Below are positions 8,295-16,502 of a stretch of DNA of 64,000 bases, piece after piece (position 1 is the first letter of the stretch; each line of letters opens with the position of its first letter). The DNA is from Collinsella aerofaciens (GTDB taxonomy: Bacteria > Actinomycetota > Coriobacteriia > Coriobacteriales > Coriobacteriaceae). Under the pieces are notes generated by a model that saw only the letters and a program-made list of their open reading frames with translations, was not told the DNA's origin and made no database searches. The stretch spans positions 62,001 through 126,000 of the forward strand of contig NZ_JADMUF010000005.1 in the NCBI RefSeq assembly GCF_015546965.1. The letters run 5' to 3'. The translations under genes and the position numbers were made by a program.

Positions 8295-8864
8295 TTACAG
8301 CGGCGCGGCCGCCGGGGTCAGCTGCTTAATGTAGGCCCACATGCGCTGCTTGGCGGCCTTGTCGGTGAGCGCCGCCTCAAAACCGTCGAGCGCCAGCACT
8401 CGGCGCCCTTGCACATGGGCGACCAGGCCGGGCTTGAGCATGGCGGTGTCAAAGTCCTCGATCGCCACGAGCATATCGGCATAGGTCTCGCGCATCATGT
8501 CTGCCGCACTGTTGTCCAGCAGCAGCACCGCCTCGGGATCCAGCGCCTCGAGCGCCTCGCGGAACAGCTCGCACGGCAGGGCGTGGCCCACCGCCACCGT
8601 TCCGTCACCCGCGCCGGCGACGCTTGCCAGCACGCAAAAATCCTCGGGCGCATAGCCGATGGCCCCGAGCGCCTTACGCAGCGCCGCGCCATCCGCGCCC
8701 GCGGCAAGCTCGCCGCCCGAGCGCTCGGCTTCATCCAAATCGCCTTTTACCAGCACAATTGGCGAGCACGCGTTGCCTGCGATGCGCACGCCACGACCCG
8801 CAAGCGATGCGAGCTCCTGCTCGGCCGCCTGAGCGATGGCTTCTTTTTTCTGGCTTTGTGACAT
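8295..8864 (-). CDS. Hypothetical protein, possibly a uracil-DNA-glycosylase-fold remnant
   Basis: A 189-residue soluble protein I do not recognise with certainty. The order of segments resembles the UDG superfamily: a beta strand followed by acidic residues and glycines (VLVKGDLDEAERSGGEL), LRKALGAIGYAPEDFCVLASV, then EALDPEAVLLLDNSAADMM and an RMWAYIKQL C-terminus. The usual catalytic motif GEAPG and the HPS loop are absent, so glycosylase activity is unlikely. Start ATG 8862-8864 was chosen over an upstream in-frame ATG because GGAGAG lies upstream and the longer form adds only 12 residues. TATAAT at 8899-8904 on the minus strand is a possible -10 box. Confidence 0.6.
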   Translation of the reverse strand: MSQSQKKEAIAQAAEQELASLAGRGVRIAGNACSPIVLVKGDLDEAERSGGELAAGADGAALRKALGAIGYAPEDFCVLASVAGAGDGTVAVGHALPCELFREALEALDPEAVLLLDNSAADMMRETYADMLVAIEDFDTAMLKPGLVAHVQGRRVLALDGFEAALTDKAAKQRMWAYIKQLTPAAAPL

Positions 8865-9006
8865 AGGTATGCGCTCTCCAATCGTTTGCGTGGGCACCAT
8901 TATATAAAAGAGCCGCCCGCGAGTGGTTGCTTTGCGGGCCGCTGGGTATAAGCACGGTCGTACTGAGTTTTACGCGGCCGAGCCGCGTCGCATTATGGAG
9001 GTCACC

Positions 9007-9327
9007 ATGGCTGACATTAATCAGATTACCCCCGAGAACTTCGATTCCATCGTTAACGACAGCCTGCCCGTGCTGGTCGATTTTTGGGCTCCGTGGTGCG
9101 GGCCCTGTCGATCCCTCTCGCCCATCGTTGACGAGGTTGCCGATGAGCTGGCAGGCAAGCTTGCCGTTGCCAAATGCAACGTCGACGACAACCAGGACCT
9201 GGCCATGAAGTTTGGCGTCATGAGCATCCCTACGCTGGTCGTCTTTAAGAACGGCGAGGAAATTGACCGCTCCGTTGGCGCGCTGCCCAAAGCCAGGCTG
9301 CAGGCGCTGCTTGAGAAGCACCTGTAA
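9007..9327 (+). CDS. trxA: Thioredoxin
   Basis: A 106-residue single-domain thioredoxin, a cytosolic disulfide reductase for ribonucleotide reductase, peroxiredoxins and other proteins. It has the redox-active WCGPC motif near residue 30, preceded by VLVDFWAP, the cis-proline turn SIPTLVVF near residue 75, and the G-x-x-P-K C-terminal helix. Start ATG 9007 follows ATGGAGGTCACC. It is a single-gene unit with its own terminator. Confidence 0.97.
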   Translation: MADINQITPENFDSIVNDSLPVLVDFWAPWCGPCRSLSPIVDEVADELAGKLAVAKCNVDDNQDLAMKFGVMSIPTLVVFKNGEEIDRSVGALPKARLQALLEKHL

Positions 9328-9437
9328 TACACCGGTCACGTGCTGCCGTCCATGAGCGGTTTTGCGCCGCTCACCGGAGAGCCGGGCGCTGCGCCCGCGA
9401 CCACGGATAGTATGGTAATCACAAACAGCCCCCAGTG

Positions 9438-9480
9438 AACGGGTGCGGGTCAGACGGACTCGCACCCGTTTTCTTCATTT
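9438..9480 (+). terminator. Intrinsic terminator after trxA
   Basis: AACGGGTGCG (9438-9447) pairs with CGCACCCGTT (9461-9470), followed by TTCTTCATTT. It also marks the left edge of the AT-richer island. Confidence 0.8.
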
Positions 9481-9504
9481 GTCTAGTCTTTGCCACAAGT
9501 TTTG

Positions 9505-10536
9505 TTATGGATTTAAAAACTCAGATCCGATAGCACGTTCGTAAGACTGGATCGTTTCGGCATTTGCCCTCTCGATATCATTAAGCGGTGATGTCATCGC
9601 ATCAAATTCCTCAGGCGAGTATATGCCTTCATACCAATCCTTATTGTCGAAATACTCTTGAATCTTCTCGTCCTTGAACTTGCGACCATGACGTGCGTAT
9701 ATTTCGTTTCTTGCTAAGCATAGTTCCCATGAGCTCATACCCATATTTTCAATCTCGGTCTCGGTATAGCGTCGCGAGTCACTTTCAGAAAGCAAGTATC
9801 CGTCTACTGTCGAACCCTTTGCATCACAGCAATAGGAAAAGCTATCCATAACCTTATGTGATTGATTATCAATAAACGACACGACAACCGTACGGCCATC
9901 GCCCGAATCGCTGCCGAGTGTCGATCGATATGCGAGCTTGCAAACTCCGTCCGAACCAACTACAACACTCCGGGGGTTAGTCGAAGCCTGCTCGCCGTTC
10001 GTGCCCGTTTCTTTCAGGGACCAATTCTCCGGCTTCGACAACGCCTCTGTCGAAGAGCCGGTCACCTTGGCATTCACCACCATCTCTGGAAACCCGACGG
10101 AGCTATTTGATACCACCATTAATTCAGTTGCGCCCTCGTCGTCGGCCTCGTCCTTTTCATCTGAGTTTTCCGACTCAAACTCATCGGCGTCCGATTTATA
10201 CATCGTATGCTGATAGGTTTGAGTGAATTCTGGTGATGAGTGCCCGCCCCCGAATCGATTCCAAACATAAAAGCCGCCAACAATGATGGCGGCCACCAGG
10301 CCAATTATCACGATTTTATTTGAATCGAATCCGCCAATTAACCCAATTACTCTTTTACCTAGTTCGTTGCCAGAATCCTCCGCCGCTGCCCTCCCCTTCG
10401 CATTATCCTTGACATCGAATGGCATCCGCTCATTCTCTGTGGTCGACCGACCCACGTCAGAAGATACTTTCGCAGCACAAAAGGGGCAGTAGACTGTCCC
10501 CTCCTCTATCTCTGCGTTACATTTGGGACACTTCAC
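9505..10536 (-). CDS. Zinc-ribbon membrane protein with C-terminal YARHG domain
   Basis: 343 residues, last gene of the Hsp70/FtsK operon. It starts with a zinc ribbon (CPKCNAEIEEGTVYCPFC, residues 3-20), then a polar linker, one membrane segment (IVIIGLVAAIIVGGFYVW, about residues 75-95), an acidic Asp/Glu/Ser-rich stretch, and a C-terminal YARHG domain (LARNEIYARHGRKF) near residues 280-330. YARHG domains are thought to be extracellular; function is unknown. The likely topology is ribbon in the cytosol and YARHG outside. Start GTG 10534-10536 has GGGGAGA just upstream and begins at the ribbon; the open frame continues upstream into the amidase gene. Gap to the amidase is 23 bases. Confidence 0.8.
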   Translation of the reverse strand: MKCPKCNAEIEEGTVYCPFCAAKVSSDVGRSTTENERMPFDVKDNAKGRAAAEDSGNELGKRVIGLIGGFDSNKIVIIGLVAAIIVGGFYVWNRFGGGHSSPEFTQTYQHTMYKSDADEFESENSDEKDEADDEGATELMVVSNSSVGFPEMVVNAKVTGSSTEALSKPENWSLKETGTNGEQASTNPRSVVVGSDGVCKLAYRSTLGSDSGDGRTVVVSFIDNQSHKVMDSFSYCCDAKGSTVDGYLLSESDSRRYTETEIENMGMSSWELCLARNEIYARHGRKFKDEKIQEYFDNKDWYEGIYSPEEFDAMTSPLNDIERANAETIQSYERAIGSEFLNP

Positions 10537-10559
10537 TGTCTCCCCTTTCAATCTGTCTT

Positions 10560-11393
10560 TTAGCCATCGACATGACGTCGATATTCTTGATAGTTCGACA
10601 GATATGATGAGAATTCCGCCGATGTATCCGAATTTCCCGTCCGCCACGCCTTGTGGTCGATAATCTGGCTCTTGAACCCGTAGTACTCATCGATATACGC
10701 AATTAGACCGTCGACAGCGATAAGCTGCTCTTCGGGGTAATCGCCCGATCCTCCAACATGGACCATCTCAATCCCAACGGAATAAGAGTTCATGCCGTAA
10801 TCGGGATAGCTTCCCCCTATCGGTAACGTTCCGACCTTGTCATCTCTCGAATCATCGATTGTTCCATACTGCTCGTTCTTCCCAGCATCGCCAAAACCGG
10901 CATGGTGCGCGATTTGATCGAGAGGCACACATTGAACGATCGACCCATCTTTTCCAACAACAAAATGAGCCGCTACCTTATTGCCGTTGGACTCCCACCA
11001 ATCGATGACACTTTCAGGGGAAGAATCGCCCTCCGTATCGTGCAAAACGATGTACTTCTGAAACTCAGGACCCTTAGGCCCATGCGCCAAGTCGGCGTAG
11101 TACCGTTCTTGAATGCTTGGCTGAAATTCCGAGCTCCCATCGATGGACGAAGAGCGAGATTCGTCTTGCTCTACAACCCCTGAAACCGTGTCAGCAACTC
11201 TCGCATTGCAGATATCAAGCACATCTCCAACACTATCTGCACAAGCCGCCAGCACGCAATTGCTTCCGCTGGATTTCACGACCTTTCTCACGCCAATACG
11301 ACCGACCAGAACAATTCCCAAGCCGAACAAGAAAACGGCAAGCGCGGAGACGAGCCCCCGCGCCACCCATAAACGCCTAGAGCGAGTTTGCAT
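10560..11393 (-). CDS. Membrane-anchored N-acetylmuramoyl-L-alanine amidase (Amidase_2 fold)
   Basis: 277 residues. A basic N-terminus (QTRSRRLWVARG) precedes one hydrophobic segment (LVSALAVFLFGLGIVLVG, residues 13-32), an uncleaved anchor or signal. The Amidase_2/PGRP domain spans about 120-265: YIVLHDTEGD with the first zinc histidine, HFVVGKDGSIVQCVP, IAHHAGFGD, SVGIEMVHVGG, and IIDHKAWRTGNSD carrying the later ligands. It would cut the lactyl-peptide bond of peptidoglycan outside the membrane. The start is uncertain: ATG 11391-11393 is chosen, overlapping the upstream gene by 17 bases, with no strong ribosome site. A wall-opening role in the operon is inferred. Confidence 0.82.
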   Translation of the reverse strand: MQTRSRRLWVARGLVSALAVFLFGLGIVLVGRIGVRKVVKSSGSNCVLAACADSVGDVLDICNARVADTVSGVVEQDESRSSSIDGSSEFQPSIQERYYADLAHGPKGPEFQKYIVLHDTEGDSSPESVIDWWESNGNKVAAHFVVGKDGSIVQCVPLDQIAHHAGFGDAGKNEQYGTIDDSRDDKVGTLPIGGSYPDYGMNSYSVGIEMVHVGGSGDYPEEQLIAVDGLIAYIDEYYGFKSQIIDHKAWRTGNSDTSAEFSSYLSNYQEYRRHVDG

Positions 11394-11640
11394 ACGTGCT
11401 GACCACATCGCATGCCGTACTGATAAGGCCACCCGCCTCGAGCAGCTTTGCCGCTGCCGCTCCAAGCTGCCCAACCGCCTCATTTTGAGCGGTCGAATTT
11501 GTTCCTTCCATTGCCGCGTTAAGCATATCGTGCAGTGAATCGAGATCGTCCGCCACCGTGACGCACACACCTCGCTGCGTCTCCATCTTCGACACCAACG
11601 CGTTCAGCTCTGCAACGAGCTGGCCGATGTTCTGACTCAT
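11377..11640 (-). CDS. Small helical protein, WXG100-like in size only
   Basis: 87 residues, predicted almost wholly helical with a central break (GTNSTAQN, about residues 48-55), like the helical hairpins of ESX/WXG100 proteins. It lacks a WXG motif and a clear C-terminal YxxxD/E signal, so it cannot be placed in that family from sequence alone. It begins MSQNIGQLVAELNALVSKM and ends in an Ala/Gly-rich helix. Start ATG 11638-11640 follows GGAAAGGAACAGAA. Its position beside an FtsK-type ATPase makes a secreted substrate or structural subunit possible; this is inference. Confidence 0.7.
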   Translation of the reverse strand: MSQNIGQLVAELNALVSKMETQRGVCVTVADDLDSLHDMLNAAMEGTNSTAQNEAVGQLGAAAAKLLEAGGLISTACDVVSTYANSL

Positions 11641-11658
11641 TTCTGTTCCTTTCCGTTG

Positions 11659-12246
11659 TCACAACAACCCAAATAGCACATTCGCAATAAGCGAAATTAC
11701 CCCAATACAGCACGCGCATAGAACCGCCGCCTGAGAAAGGCAGCCGCCTTTCGACTCCTCGGCTTTAACGGGAAGAGGATCCGGCATCGCCTTCTCTTCT
11801 TCCACCAGAAGACGCTTCCGGTCAAGAGCCGCCCGTCGAGCATCCAGTGCATTTGAAGATCGCTGACTCAACTCGTTCACAGACGTATCTTTTTCAATCA
11901 TCTCGATATAGCAATCGATTTTCTTGATAAGCCCTGATAACGAAGAGGCAAGCTCGGCAGCGTCTTCATTCGACGCAATCGGTCTTACCATGTTCGGAAG
12001 CGCAGCGCCGACGTCCTTCGCGTGACTCCCCGCAAGTCGTTTAGACAATTGCGAAAAAGCCTCCTGTGCTTGATGCGCCAGGCGATCTATCTCCGCTTTC
12101 TTTTTGCCCGCCATGTTCCTCGCAGAGGTCGACTCCCGATCACAACGATCGCACTCCTGCTTAACAAGCTGGGCGGTCGACGCCTCCGATTTCAGAAATC
12201 GTTCTGCTTCGGACAGATACCTTTCGTACAAATCATCCCTGCTCAT
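11659..12246 (-). CDS. Coiled-coil protein with C-terminal membrane anchor
   Basis: 195 residues, unrecognised family. Residues 1-160 are charged and helical with heptad-like stretches (ECDRCDRESTSARNMAGKKK; ALDARRAALDRKRLLVEEEK). A Pro/Glu linker is followed by a single hydrophobic tail, CLSQAAVLCACCIGVISLIA, running to the end: a tail-anchored cytosolic protein. The start ATG 12244-12246 has an excellent GGAGGGGCGACG ribosome site inside the end of the FtsK-like gene, overlapping it by 14 bases. It may tether the ATPase or chaperone complex to the membrane. Confidence 0.78.
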   Translation of the reverse strand: MSRDDLYERYLSEAERFLKSEASTAQLVKQECDRCDRESTSARNMAGKKKAEIDRLAHQAQEAFSQLSKRLAGSHAKDVGAALPNMVRPIASNEDAAELASSLSGLIKKIDCYIEMIEKDTSVNELSQRSSNALDARRAALDRKRLLVEEEKAMPDPLPVKAEESKGGCLSQAAVLCACCIGVISLIANVLFGLL

Positions 12247-14938
12247 CGTCGCCCCTCCTCCATAATCGCGTTGCGACAAAGGGCATGAGCTTCATTGAGG
12301 GACGTCCCGAAGAAGCCTCCTTGTAAAGGACCCGGTTCTCTTGCCCGTTCCACTGGCACAGCGGGCCATCCAACTGCTTCGCTGCGACATTCGAGCCAAA
12401 CAGACACGCCACGCCGTCAAAAGACGACAGTCCCGATGAACCCAACTGTGCTGAAAGCGCTACGGGGTTTTGCCAGTGGCAGACAAAGTGGATTCCGTGC
12501 ATAGGAGCCTCACGGAATACCTTTTGAATCTTCTGCTGAGCACCAAAGTCGAAAGATCCTAGTGAGTCCGCATTCGGCACCAACACAAACCGCTCCCGCC
12601 CACATTCTTCCCCGACATCATTTCTCTGAAGACAATTGGTAATCCATGCAGCCGCTTCGTCCGAAGGCACGACCTCCGGAGAAACCCCCGCACGAGCGCA
12701 TATCTCCAGAGTCGAATTAGAAACATGGCGCGCGCCATCCTCCACTACAGTAAACTCAGCGCCTCGCTCATAGCGTGCAAGCGATAAAACAAGCGTTTCC
12801 ATAACGCACGCCGCAAGATCGACAGAATTCGGAAGATCACCGAGCCCTGGCAGCGTTCCCCTGCCCACAAGAGCGATATTGCTTCCCGCAGCTCTTTCAA
12901 ACGGGAAATATATCGGTGCCAACCCAGCAGAAACACCCCGGCCAAGCAAGGCGCTCGGCACGTTACCTGAATCTATGTCGTTCTGCTCAAGGAGGGCCTC
13001 AGTCAACTCCGGCAGAGTGCTTCCGTCGAAAACCACCGGTTCATCAAGGTGCTCTTTTGGCATTGCATAGAACTTGTTCCTGAGACTGTCCAACGTGGCA
13101 TCCTCAGCAAACGGCGTAAGCACCGTCACATTTGCGCTCGGATTTCCGTAATCTTCGTTCAGAATCGCCTGTCCCCTGAACCTTAGACTAGCAGCCGCCT
13201 CGTTAAAGGGTCCGAAAGTCGCCCGCGACTCCGCCGGCGAGTTTTTCAGTCCGATACGGATAGGAAACTGTGCGAAGAACTTGCCCTGGGAAATGGCAAG
13301 ATTGGTTATCCCGCCGATACTTTGTGACGCCAATATCACGTGAATACCGTATGCACGATAGAGGCGAACGATGCGTTCCAAAAGTTCACAGGCTTCCTTG
13401 CCTCTCGCGCCTTCTAGAAATAGCTGGAACTCATCAATGACCACAACGATACGCGGCATCTTATTCCCGCTATTGCGCCGATACTTGAGCAGATTATCTC
13501 CGTAAGGCTTGATCGCAGCGGCCCTCCGTTTGGCCTCGGCGGCTATGGAATTCAGCACATCCATGGCAAAGTCTTCATCGGCCTCAAGCCCAAATGCCTT
13601 TACCTGCGGTAGATACTCGGGGGAATCCGGCGTGGGAGCCATGGGAAACAGGGTAACGCCCTCTTTGAAATCAAACAGATAGAGTTCCAACTCGTCGGGA
13701 GAATACCTGGCACACAAACCGTAGATGATATCTTTCAACAGATTCGATTTACCCTGTCCGACCGCGCCGGTTATCAGTGCATTATGTCTTTGAGTCTCAT
13801 TCGAGCCAATCGTGACATCAACCGTCTGGGTTCCACGCAGACCCAGCGAGAACGTGACTCCGTCCTCGCTCGTCTCCATCCAATACTCCGCGGGAAGCAC
13901 CGACTCGATCTTTACTTCGGGCAACCGCAGCTCTGCCGCTGATCGGGCCATCCGCTCGGCGGCTTGCGCCGATTCAATCGTGTCAAGCTCGTAGAGCTCA
14001 ACATCGTAGCCATCGTGACCCAGCCATCGGGCATGACTGCCCGAGAATAGTTCGAGACGCTCCGAAACAGGATAGGAACGTTTCTTCTCGCAATACCATT
14101 TGGGCAAGTCGTCCATCTTAGGTTGTATCATCAGGAAAGAAGTGCCTGCCTTTGGGGCCGCCTTCATCAGCGAGCAGATACGGTCGTATTGCTCGGCAGC
14201 CATTCCCATCGGCATATCGTGGATCACAACGAGCTGGTACTTCTCGACCGGCATTCCGACCCGTTGGTGATATACCGCCAGGCTCTCATCGTCTGACAGT
14301 AACTCGTTGTTGATTTGCGTCACACGGTCGGTCAGCTCGTTAAGTAAGGCGTCGAGTTCGCCTCTCGAATGCAAATACCTGACCGCTGCCTCACCTTGCC
14401 CGTTCCGGCCAATCGTCGAAAAAGGAGCCTCGATGTTTTTGAGTGCCGGGTCAAAACTAATAATTTCAACTTGCGACGCTGAAGTCGATAAAAGCGTCTT
14501 GGCCTCTACCTCGCGTACTACCCCGTCTGAAATGTAGCCCTCGCCTGAAACCGACATCACGATATTGCCGTGACCAAGCAACGGAACGATAAAGGGCACC
14601 GTAAACAAATCGTCACGTTTTGAAGTTTTCGACATCGATCCAATCTGGATATACTCGGCGGCATTGAGGGCCGAGCCTTCCTCGATCGCCAGCAACTCGT
14701 CAACGGTATCCTGCACTCGCTTTTTCGAAAGGGCGTTGCGGCGCTTCTCCCGGATGCTGAGTTTATTGAGCGCTCGTGTTTTTGCCTCCTGTCTCTCCTT
14801 CAGCGTCATCTTCAACCACGTGTCAACGGAGGCAGACTGGGATTCACAAGCTCCCAGCAGACGAGCCTGGCATTCCTTGACCTCGCTGAGCGCTTGCCTC
14901 ATTTCGGCACAGGTCTCTTCCAGCGACATATTGGCCAT
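12233..14938 (-). CDS. FtsK/SpoIIIE-type P-loop ATPase without membrane segments
   Basis: 901 residues. Residues 1-90 are charged helices; about 105-180 resemble the beta domain before FtsK motors (LFTVPFIVPLLGHGNIVMSV). The RecA-like motor has Walker A GAVGQGKS (about 391-398) and Walker B RIVVVIDEF (about 496-504), then LASQSIGG and FPIRIGLKN typical of FtsK/SpoIIIE/EssC ATPases. A further domain (about 660-890) may be a degenerate second ATPase. Unlike FtsK it has no N-terminal helices and no gamma domain was recognised. Whether it moves DNA or protein is unknown. It overlaps the GrpE-like stop by one base and the next gene by 14 bases. Confidence 0.85.
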   Translation of the reverse strand: MANMSLEETCAEMRQALSEVKECQARLLGACESQSASVDTWLKMTLKERQEAKTRALNKLSIREKRRNALSKKRVQDTVDELLAIEEGSALNAAEYIQIGSMSKTSKRDDLFTVPFIVPLLGHGNIVMSVSGEGYISDGVVREVEAKTLLSTSASQVEIISFDPALKNIEAPFSTIGRNGQGEAAVRYLHSRGELDALLNELTDRVTQINNELLSDDESLAVYHQRVGMPVEKYQLVVIHDMPMGMAAEQYDRICSLMKAAPKAGTSFLMIQPKMDDLPKWYCEKKRSYPVSERLELFSGSHARWLGHDGYDVELYELDTIESAQAAERMARSAAELRLPEVKIESVLPAEYWMETSEDGVTFSLGLRGTQTVDVTIGSNETQRHNALITGAVGQGKSNLLKDIIYGLCARYSPDELELYLFDFKEGVTLFPMAPTPDSPEYLPQVKAFGLEADEDFAMDVLNSIAAEAKRRAAAIKPYGDNLLKYRRNSGNKMPRIVVVIDEFQLFLEGARGKEACELLERIVRLYRAYGIHVILASQSIGGITNLAISQGKFFAQFPIRIGLKNSPAESRATFGPFNEAAASLRFRGQAILNEDYGNPSANVTVLTPFAEDATLDSLRNKFYAMPKEHLDEPVVFDGSTLPELTEALLEQNDIDSGNVPSALLGRGVSAGLAPIYFPFERAAGSNIALVGRGTLPGLGDLPNSVDLAACVMETLVLSLARYERGAEFTVVEDGARHVSNSTLEICARAGVSPEVVPSDEAAAWITNCLQRNDVGEECGRERFVLVPNADSLGSFDFGAQQKIQKVFREAPMHGIHFVCHWQNPVALSAQLGSSGLSSFDGVACLFGSNVAAKQLDGPLCQWNGQENRVLYKEASSGRPSMKLMPFVATRLWRRGDDEQG

Positions 14939-15384
14939 CAGTCCTCTTCGTGCCGAAAGACAACCACTCGCGCTGGACGGAGAAGTCTTCCACCAATCCT
15001 GTAACCGTCTCGCTCTACGCGAGCCACCTTTCCATCTTTGAAGGCGTCGTCTGTCTTAATCAATCCAACGATTTCATGCTCATGTAGGTTAACTGTCTCG
15101 TCGCACAGAACGGACTCAAGCCCGTAATGGCTACAAACCTCGATAATCTCATCCGCAATCGAAGACCTCAAGTCCTCTGACAGCGGCTCATTCTTAACTC
15201 TATCAACAGCAAGCAGCAGCTCACTGAATAATCCTGCATAAGCTTCGCCAGTGGCCAAGTCTTTGATTTCTCTTGAATCTGATTTGAGAGAAGCGAGAGA
15301 CGCTCTGAGCCGTTCTGCACAGTCAATAATTGCTTGGCGATCCATCTCCAAGCTGTCGAGTGCTTGGTCCCAGCGCACGTCCAT
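14938..15384 (-). CDS. GrpE-like nucleotide exchange factor
   Basis: 148 residues. The N-terminal half is a long helix (DQALDSLEMDRQAIIDCAER...) and the C-terminal half ends with the GrpE beta-domain signature GYRIGGRLLRPARVVVF, close to the family GYxxxxRxLRPAxVxV. It is shorter than normal GrpE (about 180-200 residues). The start ATG 15382-15384 overlaps the J-like gene stop (TAATG); an upstream frame is open but lies inside that gene. It probably serves the Hsp70 at 16503-18062. Assignment rests on the C-terminal motif and context. Confidence 0.75.
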   Translation of the reverse strand: MDVRWDQALDSLEMDRQAIIDCAERLRASLASLKSDSREIKDLATGEAYAGLFSELLLAVDRVKNEPLSEDLRSSIADEIIEVCSHYGLESVLCDETVNLHEHEIVGLIKTDDAFKDGKVARVERDGYRIGGRLLRPARVVVFRHEED

Positions 15385-16493
15385 TATTGGAGCCCCGTCC
15401 TCTTTGCAAGCTCTCCTAATTTGCGGGCATTGATCATCCATCCGGTCGGTACAACAAAGAAGAATGCATACAGGAGCAGCCCAAAGAACAGAACGAGCGT
15501 CAAGAGAGCGCCACTTGACCCGCTTATAATAAATAAGAAGGTCAAGCCGCAGAGAATCCAAAACCATCGGGCAGGTGCAATGTAGTGCCTTTTACGCGCC
15601 CAGTCGATAAGGCCCTCCATTTTCTCAATCCATTCCTCATCAGCCTTGTCGATATTTCCCAACGCGCGCATTTCACTAACGACAAGTTCAGCATGCTGGA
15701 TTTGTTTCATATTGGTGAAATAGCCAGCATTATCCTTTGAGCTCATTTTGTTCTCGACATCCGTCTCTAGACACCGGCATAACGAGCTTAGGACGGGTCC
15801 ATAATCCGGATGTGCCTCATGAAGATTGCGCGCCATAGTGAGGGCCTGGTCAAATTTCCCCTGAAGATAACGCGCATCAACCAAGCGCGCCATAATCGTA
15901 TAGTCGCTCTTATCAATCTGCTGGGCCTTCAGAAACTCAGCCTCGGCGTCTGCGTATTTATCAATCATTATGTACGAGTCGCCCAACAGCCTATGAGCGG
16001 TCGCCTGATTCGAGCCAAGCTTCAGCAACTCAGATGCAGCAAAAATGGATTCGTCATACTTGTCCATCGAATATGCTGCCAGAGCCCACACAAGCCATGC
16101 TTCCGCATCGGTTGAGCAATTCCTTGTTGCTTCCCTAGCGGCAAAACAAGCGTTGGCACTCTGACCGTTTTTGAAATAATCTTTCGCTTCTGATGTCCAG
16201 TCTTTCTCGGCGGTTGCAGCACGGGCGTCTTTTTCCAGGTCCCTCTTGCTGTCACTCTTCCCGCTATCATATGTGGCATCGTATTCCAAGCGTTTTGAAC
16301 TGTTGTGAAACAACGAATCTGCTTCATTTAAGAGCTGCATCATCCTTTCGGCGTTTGCTCTTTGCATAGCATCCGGAGATCCTTCGAGGCGCCTGAAGCG
16401 CTTCCGTGTTTTCTTAATCGCCTCTTCAATCTCCTCAATCGGCGCATTCTTTTCCAGTTCGAGAATTTCATAGTAGTCAACAAATTCTTCCAT
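15384..16493 (-). CDS. J-like domain, TPR and two membrane segments: Hsp70 co-chaperone-like protein
   Basis: 369 residues. Residues 5-75 follow a J domain (VDYYEILELEKNAPIEEIEEAIKKTRKRF...KRLEYDATYD), but the essential HPD tripeptide is missing; LEGSPD stands in its loop. Residues about 90-260 are TPR-like helical repeats (ACFAAREATRNCSTDAEAWL, LLGDSYIMIDKYADAEAEFL). Two hydrophobic helices near the end (WFWILCGLTFLFIISG, ALLTLVLFFGLLLYAFFF) put it in the membrane. It has GGGGAC before the ATG and lies 9 bases after the Hsp70 gene. It probably links the Hsp70 to the membrane; without HPD it may not stimulate ATPase. Confidence 0.78.
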   Translation of the reverse strand: MEEFVDYYEILELEKNAPIEEIEEAIKKTRKRFRRLEGSPDAMQRANAERMMQLLNEADSLFHNSSKRLEYDATYDSGKSDSKRDLEKDARAATAEKDWTSEAKDYFKNGQSANACFAAREATRNCSTDAEAWLVWALAAYSMDKYDESIFAASELLKLGSNQATAHRLLGDSYIMIDKYADAEAEFLKAQQIDKSDYTIMARLVDARYLQGKFDQALTMARNLHEAHPDYGPVLSSLCRCLETDVENKMSSKDNAGYFTNMKQIQHAELVVSEMRALGNIDKADEEWIEKMEGLIDWARKRHYIAPARWFWILCGLTFLFIISGSSGALLTLVLFFGLLLYAFFFVVPTGWMINARKLGELAKRTGLQ

Positions 16494-16502
16494 CAGTGTC
16501 CC

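Noticed and set aside
9505-14938. Classical type VII (ESX) secretion locus
   Set aside because: An FtsK-type ATPase and a small helical protein are present, but there is no WXG motif, no EccB/EccD/EccE/EsaA-like membrane protein and no mycosin; the chaperone set is not part of that system.
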